Shown in pieces: positions 52,470 through 61,459 of a stretch of 64,000 nt of DNA. This DNA is from JAUVKT01 sp036350795 (GTDB lineage: Bacteria > Bacteroidota > Bacteroidia > Bacteroidales > VadinHA17). A program made the position numbers and the translations under genes. The number at the start of each line of letters is the position of its first letter. Within the stretch, counting starts at the first letter, position 1. The notes under the pieces are model-generated. The model saw nothing but the letters and a program-made list of their open reading frames with translations, was not told where the DNA came from and made no database searches. The stretch is taken from assembly GCA_036350795.1 (NCBI GenBank), contig JAZBNV010000131.1, positions 1 through 64,000 of the forward strand. Reading direction: 5' to 3'.

Positions 52470-53921
52470 CTAATCTCCTTCAGAAAATACAAGTGCTTCA
52501 TAGATATATAATTCAGCTTCCTTCCATGAGTCCCATTTCAGTCCGGCTTTGTCGCGTGACAGGTGACCCAGCAGCTGCATTGTATCCCAGCCCTGTTCGC
52601 TTGCTACCTGGGGCAGAAAAATTGCAGATCTTGTGCCATGTACCATCATTACTCCATGCTTTCCGGGAATAATCGAAGCTGCATCCTCAATTCTCTCTTT
52701 CGGTCCCAGTACCGAAATTTCGATTTCCACCTTTTCAAGTTCTTCAGGTCTAAGGGGATCAAATCTTGAATCAGAAAAAGCTGATGCAGCCGACATCTGC
52801 CTGATTGTTTCATATAAGGGACCTGTTGGACTCAGACTTCCTATACAGCCTCTGAGTTTTTTATTAATTCGTAAAGTGACAAAGGCTCCAAGATTCTGCA
52901 CAAGCCTGCCGCTGAAGTCTGAAGAATCAGTGCTTATAAATCTGCCCTCGCTCAGTTTCATGCTAATATTATCGCGGGCCAGCTTAAGCAGCCTGTTCTT
53001 CTCCTCCGTGCTGAGATTGAACATGGTATTTGTAGCATCGCTATTTAGCAGAACCAGTGAATGGTATCCAACCACGCCATCCCTGTCACCAAAACCGCTG
53101 TCTCCCGAGTTGGAGTAATTTAAGTGATTATATATTAGTTTATTATTATCAATAATAGCTTTTCTGTAGAGGAACTTCAGTATCATGCCTGCACACCAGC
53201 CACACATGGGTGTATGAGCTCCGTTTTTCTTCCCGGCTTCGGCGTCAAGAATCCAGCTGGCAAAGTCTTCTGGTTCAGACCTGATAAACTTATCTATTGT
53301 TTCCTTATCGAGTTCTACAGCCTCCTTATATGCCGGGTAATGAGAGAAGTCAGACGAAATAATAAAAAGGTAATCATCGTTAAAGTAGGGGTAAAGATGC
53401 CCTGCAATCTCTTCCAATTCACTTACTGATGTTGAACCTGTTAAAACAGGAACAACAGAAAGCCTGTCTTCGAAAATATATTGAAGGAAGGGCAGCTGCA
53501 CTTCCAGGGAATGCTCATCGCTATGCACTTCTTCTTTTGCTGAAAACACTGCTCCTTCTTCAATCAGATCAGCGCAAATTGCTTTATTTAACTTTACTGC
53601 TCCAAGAGGTGTAATAAAATTATCCATTGTCGAAATACCTGCGCCGCTGAACCTGTACCTGTGACTTGATCCAATAAGAAAGACAGCCTTATAGGGGCTC
53701 ATATTAAGCAGGCTGCTATACCCGCTTGCTGCAGTTGCTCCCGAATAAACGTAGCCGGCATGTGGTACAAGCAGGGCTCTCACCCTATCCTGAATATTTT
53801 TCACACTGTTTTTTTTCAGAAGGTTTTTTATTTCCTCCTTCAGAGCTGCTTTTTCTGAAGGATAGAAGCGGCCGGCAAATGCTGCCTTCCTGTTATTTTT
53901 TTCCGGGTATTTATCACGCAT
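52470..53921 (-). CDS. AmmeMemoRadiSam system protein B-A fusion (Memo + AMMECR1)
   Basis: The 483-aa protein joins two families. Residues about 12-280 are Memo-like: AAFAGRFYPSEK, LVPHAGYVYSGATAASGY (52-69), FLIGSSHR and FIISSDFSHY. Residues about 300-480 are AMMECR1: GAFVTLRINKKLRGCIG (LRGCIG near 354), AFSDSRFDPLRPEEL and VEIEISVLGPKERI. The two occur with a radical SAM enzyme in the AmmeMemoRadiSam system, whose reaction is unknown. The radical SAM member is not adjacent here. The gene begins the leftward run toward dapA. Confidence 0.92.
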   Translation of the reverse strand: MRDKYPEKNNRKAAFAGRFYPSEKAALKEEIKNLLKKNSVKNIQDRVRALLVPHAGYVYSGATAASGYSSLLNMSPYKAVFLIGSSHRYRFSGAGISTMDNFITPLGAVKLNKAICADLIEEGAVFSAKEEVHSDEHSLEVQLPFLQYIFEDRLSVVPVLTGSTSVSELEEIAGHLYPYFNDDYLFIISSDFSHYPAYKEAVELDKETIDKFIRSEPEDFASWILDAEAGKKNGAHTPMCGWCAGMILKFLYRKAIIDNNKLIYNHLNYSNSGDSGFGDRDGVVGYHSLVLLNSDATNTMFNLSTEEKNRLLKLARDNISMKLSEGRFISTDSSDFSGRLVQNLGAFVTLRINKKLRGCIGSLSPTGPLYETIRQMSAASAFSDSRFDPLRPEELEKVEIEISVLGPKERIEDAASIIPGKHGVMMVHGTRSAIFLPQVASEQGWDTMQLLGHLSRDKAGLKWDSWKEAELYIYEALVFSEGD

Positions 53922-54008
53922 AATACAGGTCGTAGATGTTCCATAGGAACAAGCAACCTAAATTACTTGAAATAGAGCAAATAATTCAAATATTTAGCCG
54001 ATAAAATA

Positions 54009-54458
54009 TTAAAGGAGGATTAATTTTTCCCTGATTACTGAATCAGATTCGTCTTTGCCGTATACTTTTATTCCCATACTTACTTTGGCACCGCTCAGAG
54101 ATTCTGTAACAGGTGAAATAACTTCGGCGAGATCGTGCTCGTCCATTTCGTCGAAATCTTCGATATCGAAATAGATATGGATTACAAATAACCGTCCACG
54201 GTTGTTGATCTCAGAAAGCACCTTGATTAGTTTGGCTATCCAGATAGATGAAGCTGTATTGAAATATTCCAGATCGAGATGAAGGTTGGTTTCCTCGCCT
54301 GCAGATTTGATATATTCAGTTGCCCATTCAATAACGGGCTTATAGATCAGTGCTGCATTTTCAGGAATTGATTTTCCTTTAAATACCAGATCGCCTGATT
54401 CTGCATTGCAGAAGATTTCAGGTGACTTCTCTTTTGATTTAATTGATAGGTTTTCCAA
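54009..54458 (-). CDS. SiaC-like (DUF1987) regulatory phosphoprotein
   Basis: The 149-aa protein matches the DUF1987/SiaC family: the opening KSPEIFCNAESGDLVFKGKS, then LDLEYFNTASSIWIAKLIKV and a STAS-like end (FDIEDFDEMDEHDLAEVI). T68 within FNTASS coincides with the threonine that is phosphorylated by SiaB in Pseudomonas, as I recall. SiaC binds the diguanylate cyclase SiaD when unphosphorylated. No siaA, siaB or siaD homologue lies in this window, so any partner is elsewhere. Confidence 0.85.
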   Translation of the reverse strand: MENLSIKSKEKSPEIFCNAESGDLVFKGKSIPENAALIYKPVIEWATEYIKSAGEETNLHLDLEYFNTASSIWIAKLIKVLSEINNRGRLFVIHIYFDIEDFDEMDEHDLAEVISPVTESLSGAKVSMGIKVYGKDESDSVIREKLILL

Positions 54459-54627
54459 TTTAATATACTCGAATTTCTAACCGAAACACTTGTTAACATC
54501 AAAACTATTCTATTATTGAGTCAGGAGCAAATCATTTATCAAATAGTTTTCACTTTCTATCAACGTTATACTGCTATTAGACAAAATTTGTCATCACTGA
54601 TATCAATTCATACGTTAGGCCGGCAGA

Positions 54628-54661
54628 TTTGTTACCTCAATACTATTTTATTTTATCTTTG
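54628..54661 (+). promoter_or_regulatory. Promoter of argS (TTTG-N22-TATCTTTG)
   Basis: TATCTTTG at 54654-54661 is a perfect -7 match; TTTG at 54628-54631 is a possible -33 element, slightly too far. Confidence 0.6.
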
Positions 54662-54686
54662 CAGCCTGACATTACAGCTATAACAG

Positions 54687-56462
54687 ATGGAAAATTTCCT
54701 CGTAAAAATTGGTACTGAAGCAGTTTCAGAGTTATATGGAGCTGATATTGAAAAAGATCTTATCCAGGTACAGCTGACACGCAAAGAATTTAAGGGTGAT
54801 TATACTCTTGTTGTATTTCCACTGCTCAGGTTTTCACGAAAATCTCCTGAGCTTACCGCCGAGGATTTAGGTTCTTTTATTACAGCCAGGCACAGGGAGT
54901 TTGAATCGTACAATGTGGTAAAGGGCTTTCTTAACCTGAGTTTATCAGGGCAGGTATTTGTTGAGCTTGTCAGGAGTCTGAAGGAAGGTCTTCTGAGTGG
55001 TATTCCCCGCCCTGCGAAGGAGGAGCGAATTGTTATGATTGAGTACTCGTCGCCCAACACCAACAAGCCTCTTCACCTGGGTCATATCAGGAACAACCTG
55101 CTGGGCTTCTCGCTTTCAAGAATACTTTCATATTCAGGGAATAAGGTATATAAAACGAATATTGTAAACGACCGGGGCATTCATATCTGCAAGTCGATGC
55201 TTGCCTGGCAGAAATTCGGAAATGGTGAAACACCCCAATCCACCGGTGAAAAGGGGGATCACCTGGTTGGACGCTATTATGTGAAGTTTGATGTGGAGTA
55301 TAAGAAGCAACAGGCCGGGCTAATAAAAAATGGGATGCAGCCTGAGGAAGCAGCAGAAAAAGCAGGTCTTATTATTGAGGCCAGGGAAATGCTTCGTAAA
55401 TGGGAAAATGGCGATACCGAAACTGTTGAGCTCTGGGAAAAAATGAATTCGTGGGTTTATAAAGGTTTCGACGAAACATACAAGGCCCTGGGTGTTGACT
55501 TTGACCGGATATATTATGAGTCTGATACCTACCGGCTTGGAAGGGATATTGTACTGGAGGCAGTTGAAAAGGGGCTGCTGGAAAAGAAGGACGATGGATC
55601 AGTCTGGGCTGATTTTACATCTGAAGGGCTGGATCAGAAATTACTACTGAGGTCTGATGGAACGGCTGTTTATATGACCCAGGACCTGGGTACGGCAATA
55701 GAACGTCACCGTGATTATAACTTCGACAGTCATTATTATGTTGTTGGTAACGAGCAGAATTATCATTTCCAGATTTTAAAGCTCCTGCTTTTAAAACTGG
55801 GATACAAATGGGCCGATTCGCTTTATCATTTTTCATATGGCATGGTTGAACTGCCCGAAGGAAAAATGAAATCACGCGAAGGTAAAGTTGTGGATGCCGA
55901 TGACCTGCTGGAAGAAATGATAAGCACGGCTCGCACAACCTCTGATGAACTGGGTAAGCTCGATGATTATCCCGATGAAGAGAAAAGGGAGATTTTCAGA
56001 AAGGTAGGACTGGGAGCACTCAAGTACTTTATCCTGAAAGTAGACCCTAAGAAGAATATGACATTTAATCCTGCAGAATCAATAGATTTCAATGGTAATA
56101 CCGGTCCGTTTATTCAGTATACCTACGCCAGGATAAACTCGATTATGCGAAAGGCAGGCGATGAAGATACGGAATTGAGTGTAGAGGTAAAAACCAATAT
56201 AAAAGAGCAGAGTATAATACTTAGCCTCTCACGCTTTGAGAATGTAGTTGCCGAGGCAGCCGGGAGTCTGAGTCCTGCAATGATTGCCAACTATTGCTAC
56301 GACCTTGCCCGTGATTTCAACCAGTTCTACCATGATTACTCAATTCTTGGCGAGGAAGATATTTTGCTCAGAAAATTCCGGATTGCTATCACCGGGCTTA
56401 CCGGCCGGGTACTTGAAAAAGCGATGTGGTTGCTTGGGATTGATATGCCCGAAAGAATGTAA
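54687..56462 (+). CDS. argS: Arginine-tRNA ligase
   Basis: The 591-aa class I synthetase starts with the additional N-terminal domain (1-100). The HIGH motif is HLGH (130-133) in SSPNTNKPLHLGHIRNN. It has DLGTAIERH and YVVGNEQNYHF, and GKMKSREGKVVDADDL is the KMSKS-like loop. The C-terminal anticodon-binding helices end in RVLEKAMWLLGIDMPERM, the family's usual terminus. It charges tRNA-Arg. Ffh follows after 33 bases and folD after 6 more, a likely operon. Confidence 0.97.
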   Translation: MENFLVKIGTEAVSELYGADIEKDLIQVQLTRKEFKGDYTLVVFPLLRFSRKSPELTAEDLGSFITARHREFESYNVVKGFLNLSLSGQVFVELVRSLKEGLLSGIPRPAKEERIVMIEYSSPNTNKPLHLGHIRNNLLGFSLSRILSYSGNKVYKTNIVNDRGIHICKSMLAWQKFGNGETPQSTGEKGDHLVGRYYVKFDVEYKKQQAGLIKNGMQPEEAAEKAGLIIEAREMLRKWENGDTETVELWEKMNSWVYKGFDETYKALGVDFDRIYYESDTYRLGRDIVLEAVEKGLLEKKDDGSVWADFTSEGLDQKLLLRSDGTAVYMTQDLGTAIERHRDYNFDSHYYVVGNEQNYHFQILKLLLLKLGYKWADSLYHFSYGMVELPEGKMKSREGKVVDADDLLEEMISTARTTSDELGKLDDYPDEEKREIFRKVGLGALKYFILKVDPKKNMTFNPAESIDFNGNTGPFIQYTYARINSIMRKAGDEDTELSVEVKTNIKEQSIILSLSRFENVVAEAAGSLSPAMIANYCYDLARDFNQFYHDYSILGEEDILLRKFRIAITGLTGRVLEKAMWLLGIDMPERM

Positions 56463-56495
56463 AACTTATTAGTTTTGTAGAAATTTTAGAATAAA

Positions 56496-57821
56496 ATGTT
56501 TGAGAATTTAAGCGAACGATTAGAGAGGTCTTTTAAAATAATTAAGGGCCAGGGGAGAATAACTGAGATAAATGTGGCTGAGACACTCAAGGATGTGAGG
56601 CGTGCACTTCTTGATGCTGATGTAAACTACAGGATAGCCAAAGATTTCACTGATACCGTAAAAGAGAAGGCCCTCGGGCAAAATGTACTGAATGCAGTTA
56701 AACCATCTCAACTGATGGTAAAAATAGTACATGATGAACTTGCCCTGTTGATGGGAGGGGAGAATGTTGAGATAAATATAAAGGGTAATCCCTGTGTAAT
56801 ACTTATATCCGGGCTCCAGGGCTCTGGTAAAACAACCTTTTCAGGTAAGCTTGCAAATCTTCTTAAAACAAAAAAAGGAAGAAACCCGATGCTGGTCGCA
56901 GGTGATGTTTACCGGCCTGCTGCAATTGAACAATTAAAAGTACTGGGAGAACAGATCAATGTGCCTGTCTATACAGAAGAGGGTAACCAGGACCCGGTTA
57001 AGATTGCAAAAAGGGCAGTCAGGGAAGCAAGGAATATGGGTTACGATACAGTTATTATCGATACAGCGGGCCGCCTTGCCATTGACGAAGAGATGATGGC
57101 AGAAATAAGTGCGGTAAAAGAAGCTGTAACGCCTCACGAAACATTGTTTGTGGTAGATGCCATGACCGGTCAGGATGCAGTTAATACAGCTAAGGAGTTT
57201 AATGAAAGGCTTGATTTTGATGGTGTTGTTCTGACTAAACTGGATGGTGACACCCGTGGTGGGGCAGCTCTTTCAATAAAGGGGGTTGTAAATAAACCTA
57301 TTAAGTTTATTGGCTCGGGTGAGAAGATGGATGCCATAGACCTTTTCTATCCGGAAAGGATGGCTGACCGGATACTGGGAATGGGCGATATAGTATCGCT
57401 TGTTGAAAAAGCCCAGGAGCAATTTGACCAGGAGGAAGCTGCCAAGCTCCAGAAAAGAATAGCAAAAAACCAGTTCGACTTTAATGATTTTATATCCCAG
57501 ATAAAGCAGATTAAGAAGATGGGTAACATTAAAGACCTTATGGGAATGGTACCCGGAGTTGGAAAAGCCATTAAAAATCTTGATCTTGACGATGATGCTT
57601 TCAAGGGTATTGAAGCAATAATTCACAGTATGACCCCTGAGGAGAGAGCAAATCCCTCGGTAATGAATGGAAGCAGAAGAAAACGAATTGCCAGTGGAAG
57701 CGGTACGAGCATACAGGAGGTGAACAGGCTTCTGAAGCAATTTGACGAAACAAAGAGAATGATGAAGGTGATGACGAAAAAAGGAGGTGGAAATCTTGCT
57801 AAAATGATGAGACCAAATTAA
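56496..57821 (+). CDS. ffh: Signal recognition particle protein Ffh
   Basis: The 441-aa protein has the N domain (FENLSERLERSFKIIKG), the SRP-GTPase G domain with P-loop GLQGSGKTT (106-114), DTAGRL and TKLDGDTRGGAAL. The methionine-rich M domain comes after about residue 325 (MGNIKDLMGMVPG, MKVMTKKGGGNLAKMM). It binds signal sequences and 4.5S RNA and targets ribosomes to FtsY. The 4.5S RNA gene is not seen in the window. Confidence 0.97.
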   Translation: MFENLSERLERSFKIIKGQGRITEINVAETLKDVRRALLDADVNYRIAKDFTDTVKEKALGQNVLNAVKPSQLMVKIVHDELALLMGGENVEINIKGNPCVILISGLQGSGKTTFSGKLANLLKTKKGRNPMLVAGDVYRPAAIEQLKVLGEQINVPVYTEEGNQDPVKIAKRAVREARNMGYDTVIIDTAGRLAIDEEMMAEISAVKEAVTPHETLFVVDAMTGQDAVNTAKEFNERLDFDGVVLTKLDGDTRGGAALSIKGVVNKPIKFIGSGEKMDAIDLFYPERMADRILGMGDIVSLVEKAQEQFDQEEAAKLQKRIAKNQFDFNDFISQIKQIKKMGNIKDLMGMVPGVGKAIKNLDLDDDAFKGIEAIIHSMTPEERANPSVMNGSRRKRIASGSGTSIQEVNRLLKQFDETKRMMKVMTKKGGGNLAKMMRPN

Positions 57822-57827
57822 TCAGAT

Positions 57828-58700
57828 ATGTATAAAATAATCGATGGAAAACAAATCTCCTCGGATATAAAGCTTGAGATAGCCGGGGAAGTAAAAAAGA
57901 TTAAGGAACAGGGTGGTAAGATTCCACATCTTGCTGCAGTACTTGTTGGCAATGATGGTGGAAGTGAAACCTATGTTGCACATAAAGTAAAAGCCTGTGA
58001 GCAGGTTGGATTTAATTCCACGCTGGTAAGGTTTGATGCCGATGTATCAGAAGATGAGTTGCTTGCAAAAGTGGACGATCTTAATAATGATCCTGATATT
58101 GACGGTTTTATTGTGCAGTTGCCACTTCCCGGCCATATTTCAGAGAATAAGGTGATTGAGGCTATTGACCCTGCAAAGGACGTGGATGGATTTCACCCTG
58201 TAAACGTGGGCAAAATGGTTGTTGGTTTACCTTCATTTGTATCTGCTACTCCCTATGGGATTATGGAGCTGCTGAAAAGATATGATATTGAGACCTCAGG
58301 TAAAAAATGTGTTGTTATTGGCAGAAGCAATATTGTTGGACGGCCGGTAAGCATTCTGATGTCAAAGAAGGGTATTGATGCTACGGTTACAGTTGTTCAC
58401 AGCAGGACCAAAGACCTGCCCCTGGTTACCTCCGAAGCAGATATTATAATTGCAGCTATGGGAATTCCCGGCTTTGTAACAGCAGATATGGTTAAAGAAG
58501 GTGCCGTGGTTATTGATGTAGGCACAACCAGGGTTAAATCGGATGAAACAAAGTCCGGATGGAAGCTTCGTGGTGATGTGGATTTCGACACTGTTGCACC
58601 CAAATGCTCCTATATTACGCCGGTGCCCGGAGGAGTTGGTCCGATGACCATTGTATCGCTTCTTCAGAATACCCTGCTGGCAGGAAAGATCGGTAAATAA
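57828..58700 (+). CDS. folD: Bifunctional methylenetetrahydrofolate dehydrogenase/cyclohydrolase
   Basis: The 290-aa protein matches FolD: HLAAVLVGNDGGSETYVAHK with the catalytic lysine, GFIVQLPLPGHI, DVDGFHPVNVGKM, the Rossmann GRSNIVGRP and PVPGGVGPMTIVSLL near the C-terminus. It interconverts methylene-, methenyl- and formyl-THF. It follows ffh after 6 bases and is convergent with the PD40 lipoprotein. Confidence 0.97.
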   Translation: MYKIIDGKQISSDIKLEIAGEVKKIKEQGGKIPHLAAVLVGNDGGSETYVAHKVKACEQVGFNSTLVRFDADVSEDELLAKVDDLNNDPDIDGFIVQLPLPGHISENKVIEAIDPAKDVDGFHPVNVGKMVVGLPSFVSATPYGIMELLKRYDIETSGKKCVVIGRSNIVGRPVSILMSKKGIDATVTVVHSRTKDLPLVTSEADIIIAAMGIPGFVTADMVKEGAVVIDVGTTRVKSDETKSGWKLRGDVDFDTVAPKCSYITPVPGGVGPMTIVSLLQNTLLAGKIGK

Positions 58701-58705
58701 AGGGG

Positions 58706-59704
58706 CTAAGGTAAGTCGTCAAGGCCCCTCAGGTAGAGGTCATACCCGCCTTTGCCTCCTGGCCGGTCTGATGAGAATAGTATATAATCATTGGTAAATC
58801 CCGGTGCAAAGCTCAGCAGGGGCCTGTATTCATTATACTGGGTATTTATGTCCGGACCCATATTTCTGGCACTGCTCCATTTACCATTGGCATATACCGA
58901 CATGTAAAGATCGTAGCCACCCATTCCACCTGGTCTGTCTGAGGCAAAAACCATGATATTATCAAAAATATAGGGGCATTTATCGTTGGCAGCACTGTTG
59001 ATACTGTCGGTTCTGGTACCATCAGAATAGTCGCCGGCTAACCATGCCTCAAAGCTTGTACTTATTTCTACAGGGTTCTCATAAATATCATAATCCCCGT
59101 TTCGATCTGTTGTGTAGTATACCTTGCTGAACTCCCGGTCGAAAGTTAAATATGCTTCATTTGCAGGTGTGTTAAGCACACTCAGATCCGACATTGTTAC
59201 TCCGGTAGGTGGGTTATTGCCCCCGCTTGGATAATAATTCATATATCTCAGGTCAAGGTCCCCTTCCGCACTCTCCGAGGCACAGAAGAAATACTCTTTG
59301 CCATCAAGACCATTAAAGATTCTTGAGGGGCCAAAATCATTTCCATCAGTATTGGCAGCATTCTCCAGGTAGTCGTAGAAATCGGAGCTTAACATTTCTG
59401 AGTATAATTCGAAGCTTCCGTCAATCTGGTTAAAAATATATGAAAATACACCTGTTACCAGGTCAAAATCATTTCCGCCGCTGTTCCTGTTTGAAGAAAA
59501 AATAACAGGCAGATACATAGTTATCTGGGGAAGAGCCATGTTAAGGTCATCATACTCGCTGTTTAATCCGTAAAGATTTATTGTGGAGTCGGCAAAAAAA
59601 CCATACTCGTATTTTATTTTCGGGTCATCACCACCACAATTACTTGAGCTGGTAACTATAAGAATCAGTGCGAGCACGAGGTATAAGCTTATATGTTTTT
59701 TCAT
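58706..59704 (-). CDS. PD40-repeat lipoprotein, function unknown
   Basis: The 332-aa protein has a lipoprotein signal with the lipobox cysteine near residue 23 (VTSSSNCGG). Beta-propeller PD40 motifs are present: IMVFASDRPGGMGGYDLY, ARNMGPDINTQYNEYRPL and ILFSSDRPGGKGGYDLY. The repeats resemble the TolB/OmpA-associated propellers of Bacteroidota, which often bind glycans or outer-membrane partners. No enzymatic motif is present. A hairpin (58701-58729) overlaps its 3' end. Confidence 0.8.
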   Translation of the reverse strand: MKKHISLYLVLALILIVTSSSNCGGDDPKIKYEYGFFADSTINLYGLNSEYDDLNMALPQITMYLPVIFSSNRNSGGNDFDLVTGVFSYIFNQIDGSFELYSEMLSSDFYDYLENAANTDGNDFGPSRIFNGLDGKEYFFCASESAEGDLDLRYMNYYPSGGNNPPTGVTMSDLSVLNTPANEAYLTFDREFSKVYYTTDRNGDYDIYENPVEISTSFEAWLAGDYSDGTRTDSINSAANDKCPYIFDNIMVFASDRPGGMGGYDLYMSVYANGKWSSARNMGPDINTQYNEYRPLLSFAPGFTNDYILFSSDRPGGKGGYDLYLRGLDDLP

Positions 59705-59752
59705 ATCCGGATACTTGATTGTATGAGGTAAAATTAGATAAAAATTGATATC

Positions 59753-59778
59753 AAAAAAAAACCGGGAGGAATTCCCGG
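59753..59778 (-). terminator. Leftward intrinsic terminator
   Basis: CCGGGA/TCCCGG forms a 6-bp stem with a 5-base loop. On the minus strand it is followed by nine Ts. No known gene reads into it from the right. Confidence 0.65.
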
Positions 59779-59792
59779 CTCTTCGAAGGTAG

Positions 59793-59822
59793 AATTTAGG
59801 TTAATTTAGGGTAATTTAGGGT
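59793..59822. repeat. Decamer tandem repeat, three units
   Basis: AATTTAGGTT followed by two AATTTAGGGT units, next to the terminator. Unit length differs from the heptamer arrays elsewhere. Confidence 0.7.
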
Positions 59823-59942
59823 ATGAGGGTAATTGTTCAGATCCTCAATAATTACACCCTTAAGATGTAATAGCTACCTTAAAGGTTGCGTACAGCCGGT
59901 TATTATTTATCATATTTTATTAGTACTCTGATTTTATTACTG

Positions 59943-59958
59943 ATAAACAGCTGTTTAT
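59943..59958. promoter_or_regulatory. 16-bp perfect palindrome, possible operator
   Basis: ATAAACAGCTGTTTAT is self-complementary and lies about 60 bases upstream of the -7 element for the TPR gene. Its binding factor is unknown. Confidence 0.4.
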
Positions 59959-60018
59959 AAAAAAACATATTTGTGAAAAAATTCGGGAGCCTAAACTGGC
60001 AGCGCAGATAATTTATTC

Positions 60019-60026
60019 TATTTTTG
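60019..60026 (+). promoter_or_regulatory. Bacteroidota -7 element for the TPR-comA-DUF368-aroE operon
   Basis: TATTTTTG lies 29 bases before the ATG at 60056; the -33 element is unclear. Confidence 0.55.
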
Positions 60027-60055
60027 CATCTTGAACCTATAATCAGGCAATCAAT

Positions 60056-61459
60056 ATGGATGAGGAAAGGTTGGGATATTACGATGAAGACAAATCATTG
60101 ATTGTTGAGCGCTTCGAACACATGAGGAAGAATAATGAGAATTATTTTTTTGATGTGTCAGAGTTTGAGGCAATAATTGATTATTACCTGGAGCAGAATG
60201 ATGTTACATTTGCTTTTGAAGCATCTGAGGCTGCCTACAATCAACACCCGCAATCTGTTTCCCTGCAGTTGCGTCGTGCAAAGGTAATGATTGATAAAGG
60301 CAGGGCTGTTGACGCTCTCAAGACAATCAAGGTGCTGGAGAGCCTTGAACCAAATAATTTTGAGATATTTATTATTAAGGGAGCAGCCCTGGGAATGCTT
60401 GGAGATATACAGGGTACAAAACGCAATTTTGACATTGCCCTTGAAACAGATCCCGCTGAAGAAATAACAATACTCTTAAGTATTACTTCAATACTTTACA
60501 ACCTGAATCATTATAAAATACTTCTCCCTTACCTGCACAGGCTGATTGAGCTCGAACCAGATTACCATACCCATCTCTACGATCTGGCCTACGCCTATGA
60601 GAAGCTGGAAGAATATGAGAAGGCCATTGAGTATTATAACGAATTCCTGGTAAATGTGCCTTTTTCTGATAATGCATGGTATAACCTCGGAATCCTTTAT
60701 AACAAAACAAACAGGCTGAAAGAGGCTGTAGAAGCCTATGATTACTCGCTTGCCATAAACTCCACAAATGTTTTTGCGCTCTTTAATAAGGCAAATATTC
60801 TAAGTAATACAGGCGATTATCTTAATGCCCTGGAAGCATACCTGGAGTACCTGGAGTACGAGAATGAAAGTTCTGAGGCCTTGACCTATGCAGCAGAATG
60901 TTTTGATAAAACCGGCGACTGTGAAATGGCATCAAAGTATTACCAGGAAGCCATCGACCTGGATCCCGGTTTTGCTGAGCCCTGGTTCGGGCTTGGGATG
61001 ATATACCTGAACGACAGACTTCCGGAAGAGACACTGTATTATTTCAGAAAGGCAACCGAACTGGATCCCGATAATCCTGAGTATTTCTACTTCCTGGGTA
61101 AATCGCAGGAACAATTTATGAGAGTAAAGGAAGCAGTAAGGTCATATATGACAGCCCTCAGGCTGGACCCTTTTTATGACCAGGTGTGGAACGACCTGGG
61201 AAAACTTGTAATATCAGAAGGATTGTATTTCAGGGTTATACCTATGCTCGAAAAAGCACTTAAGGTTACAGGCGATGTTCATGGCCTGAGATTTATACTT
61301 GCTTCTTCATATCTTTACTCCGGTGAGAGCGATAAATGCTATCATCACCTTTCCAAGGCCTTTGTTCTCTCTGAGAATTCATTTGCCACTTTCAGGGACC
61401 TCTTTCCCGGGCATCTGTTATCTGAAGATTTAAAACAATTATTATATCTGAATGACTGA
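60056..61459 (+). CDS. Tetratricopeptide repeat protein
   Basis: The 467-aa protein consists almost entirely of TPR units (about eleven). Readable ones include THLYDLAYAYEKLEEYEKAI, NAWYNLGILYNKTNRLKEAV, ALFNKANILSNTGDYLNALE and EPWFGLGMIYLNDRLPEETL. It has no signal peptide and so is likely cytoplasmic. It is the first gene of a four-gene rightward operon and overlaps the next gene by 8 bases. It may scaffold the operon's membrane or biosynthetic proteins, but no partner can be named. Confidence 0.92.
   Translation: MDEERLGYYDEDKSLIVERFEHMRKNNENYFFDVSEFEAIIDYYLEQNDVTFAFEASEAAYNQHPQSVSLQLRRAKVMIDKGRAVDALKTIKVLESLEPNNFEIFIIKGAALGMLGDIQGTKRNFDIALETDPAEEITILLSITSILYNLNHYKILLPYLHRLIELEPDYHTHLYDLAYAYEKLEEYEKAIEYYNEFLVNVPFSDNAWYNLGILYNKTNRLKEAVEAYDYSLAINSTNVFALFNKANILSNTGDYLNALEAYLEYLEYENESSEALTYAAECFDKTGDCEMASKYYQEAIDLDPGFAEPWFGLGMIYLNDRLPEETLYYFRKATELDPDNPEYFYFLGKSQEQFMRVKEAVRSYMTALRLDPFYDQVWNDLGKLVISEGLYFRVIPMLEKALKVTGDVHGLRFILASSYLYSGESDKCYHHLSKAFVLSENSFATFRDLFPGHLLSEDLKQLLYLND

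Larger units (their letters stand above)
59705..60055. other. 351-base gap with repeats and palindromes
   Basis: From left to right it holds a leftward terminator (59753-59778), a three-unit decamer repeat (59793-59822), short inverted repeats (ATTACA/TGTAAT near 59860), a 16-bp palindrome (59943-59958) and a -7 element (60019-60026). I see no tRNA and no convincing ORF longer than about 20 codons. Confidence 0.7.

Noticed and set aside
54580..54592. GACAAAATTTGTC inverted repeat between siaC-like gene and argS
   Set aside because: Palindromic but short and A/T-rich; no link to a regulator could be made.
58701..58729. Terminator between folD and the PD40 lipoprotein
   Set aside because: AGGGGC/GCCCCT forms a short hairpin, but most of it lies inside the lipoprotein coding region and no T-run follows.
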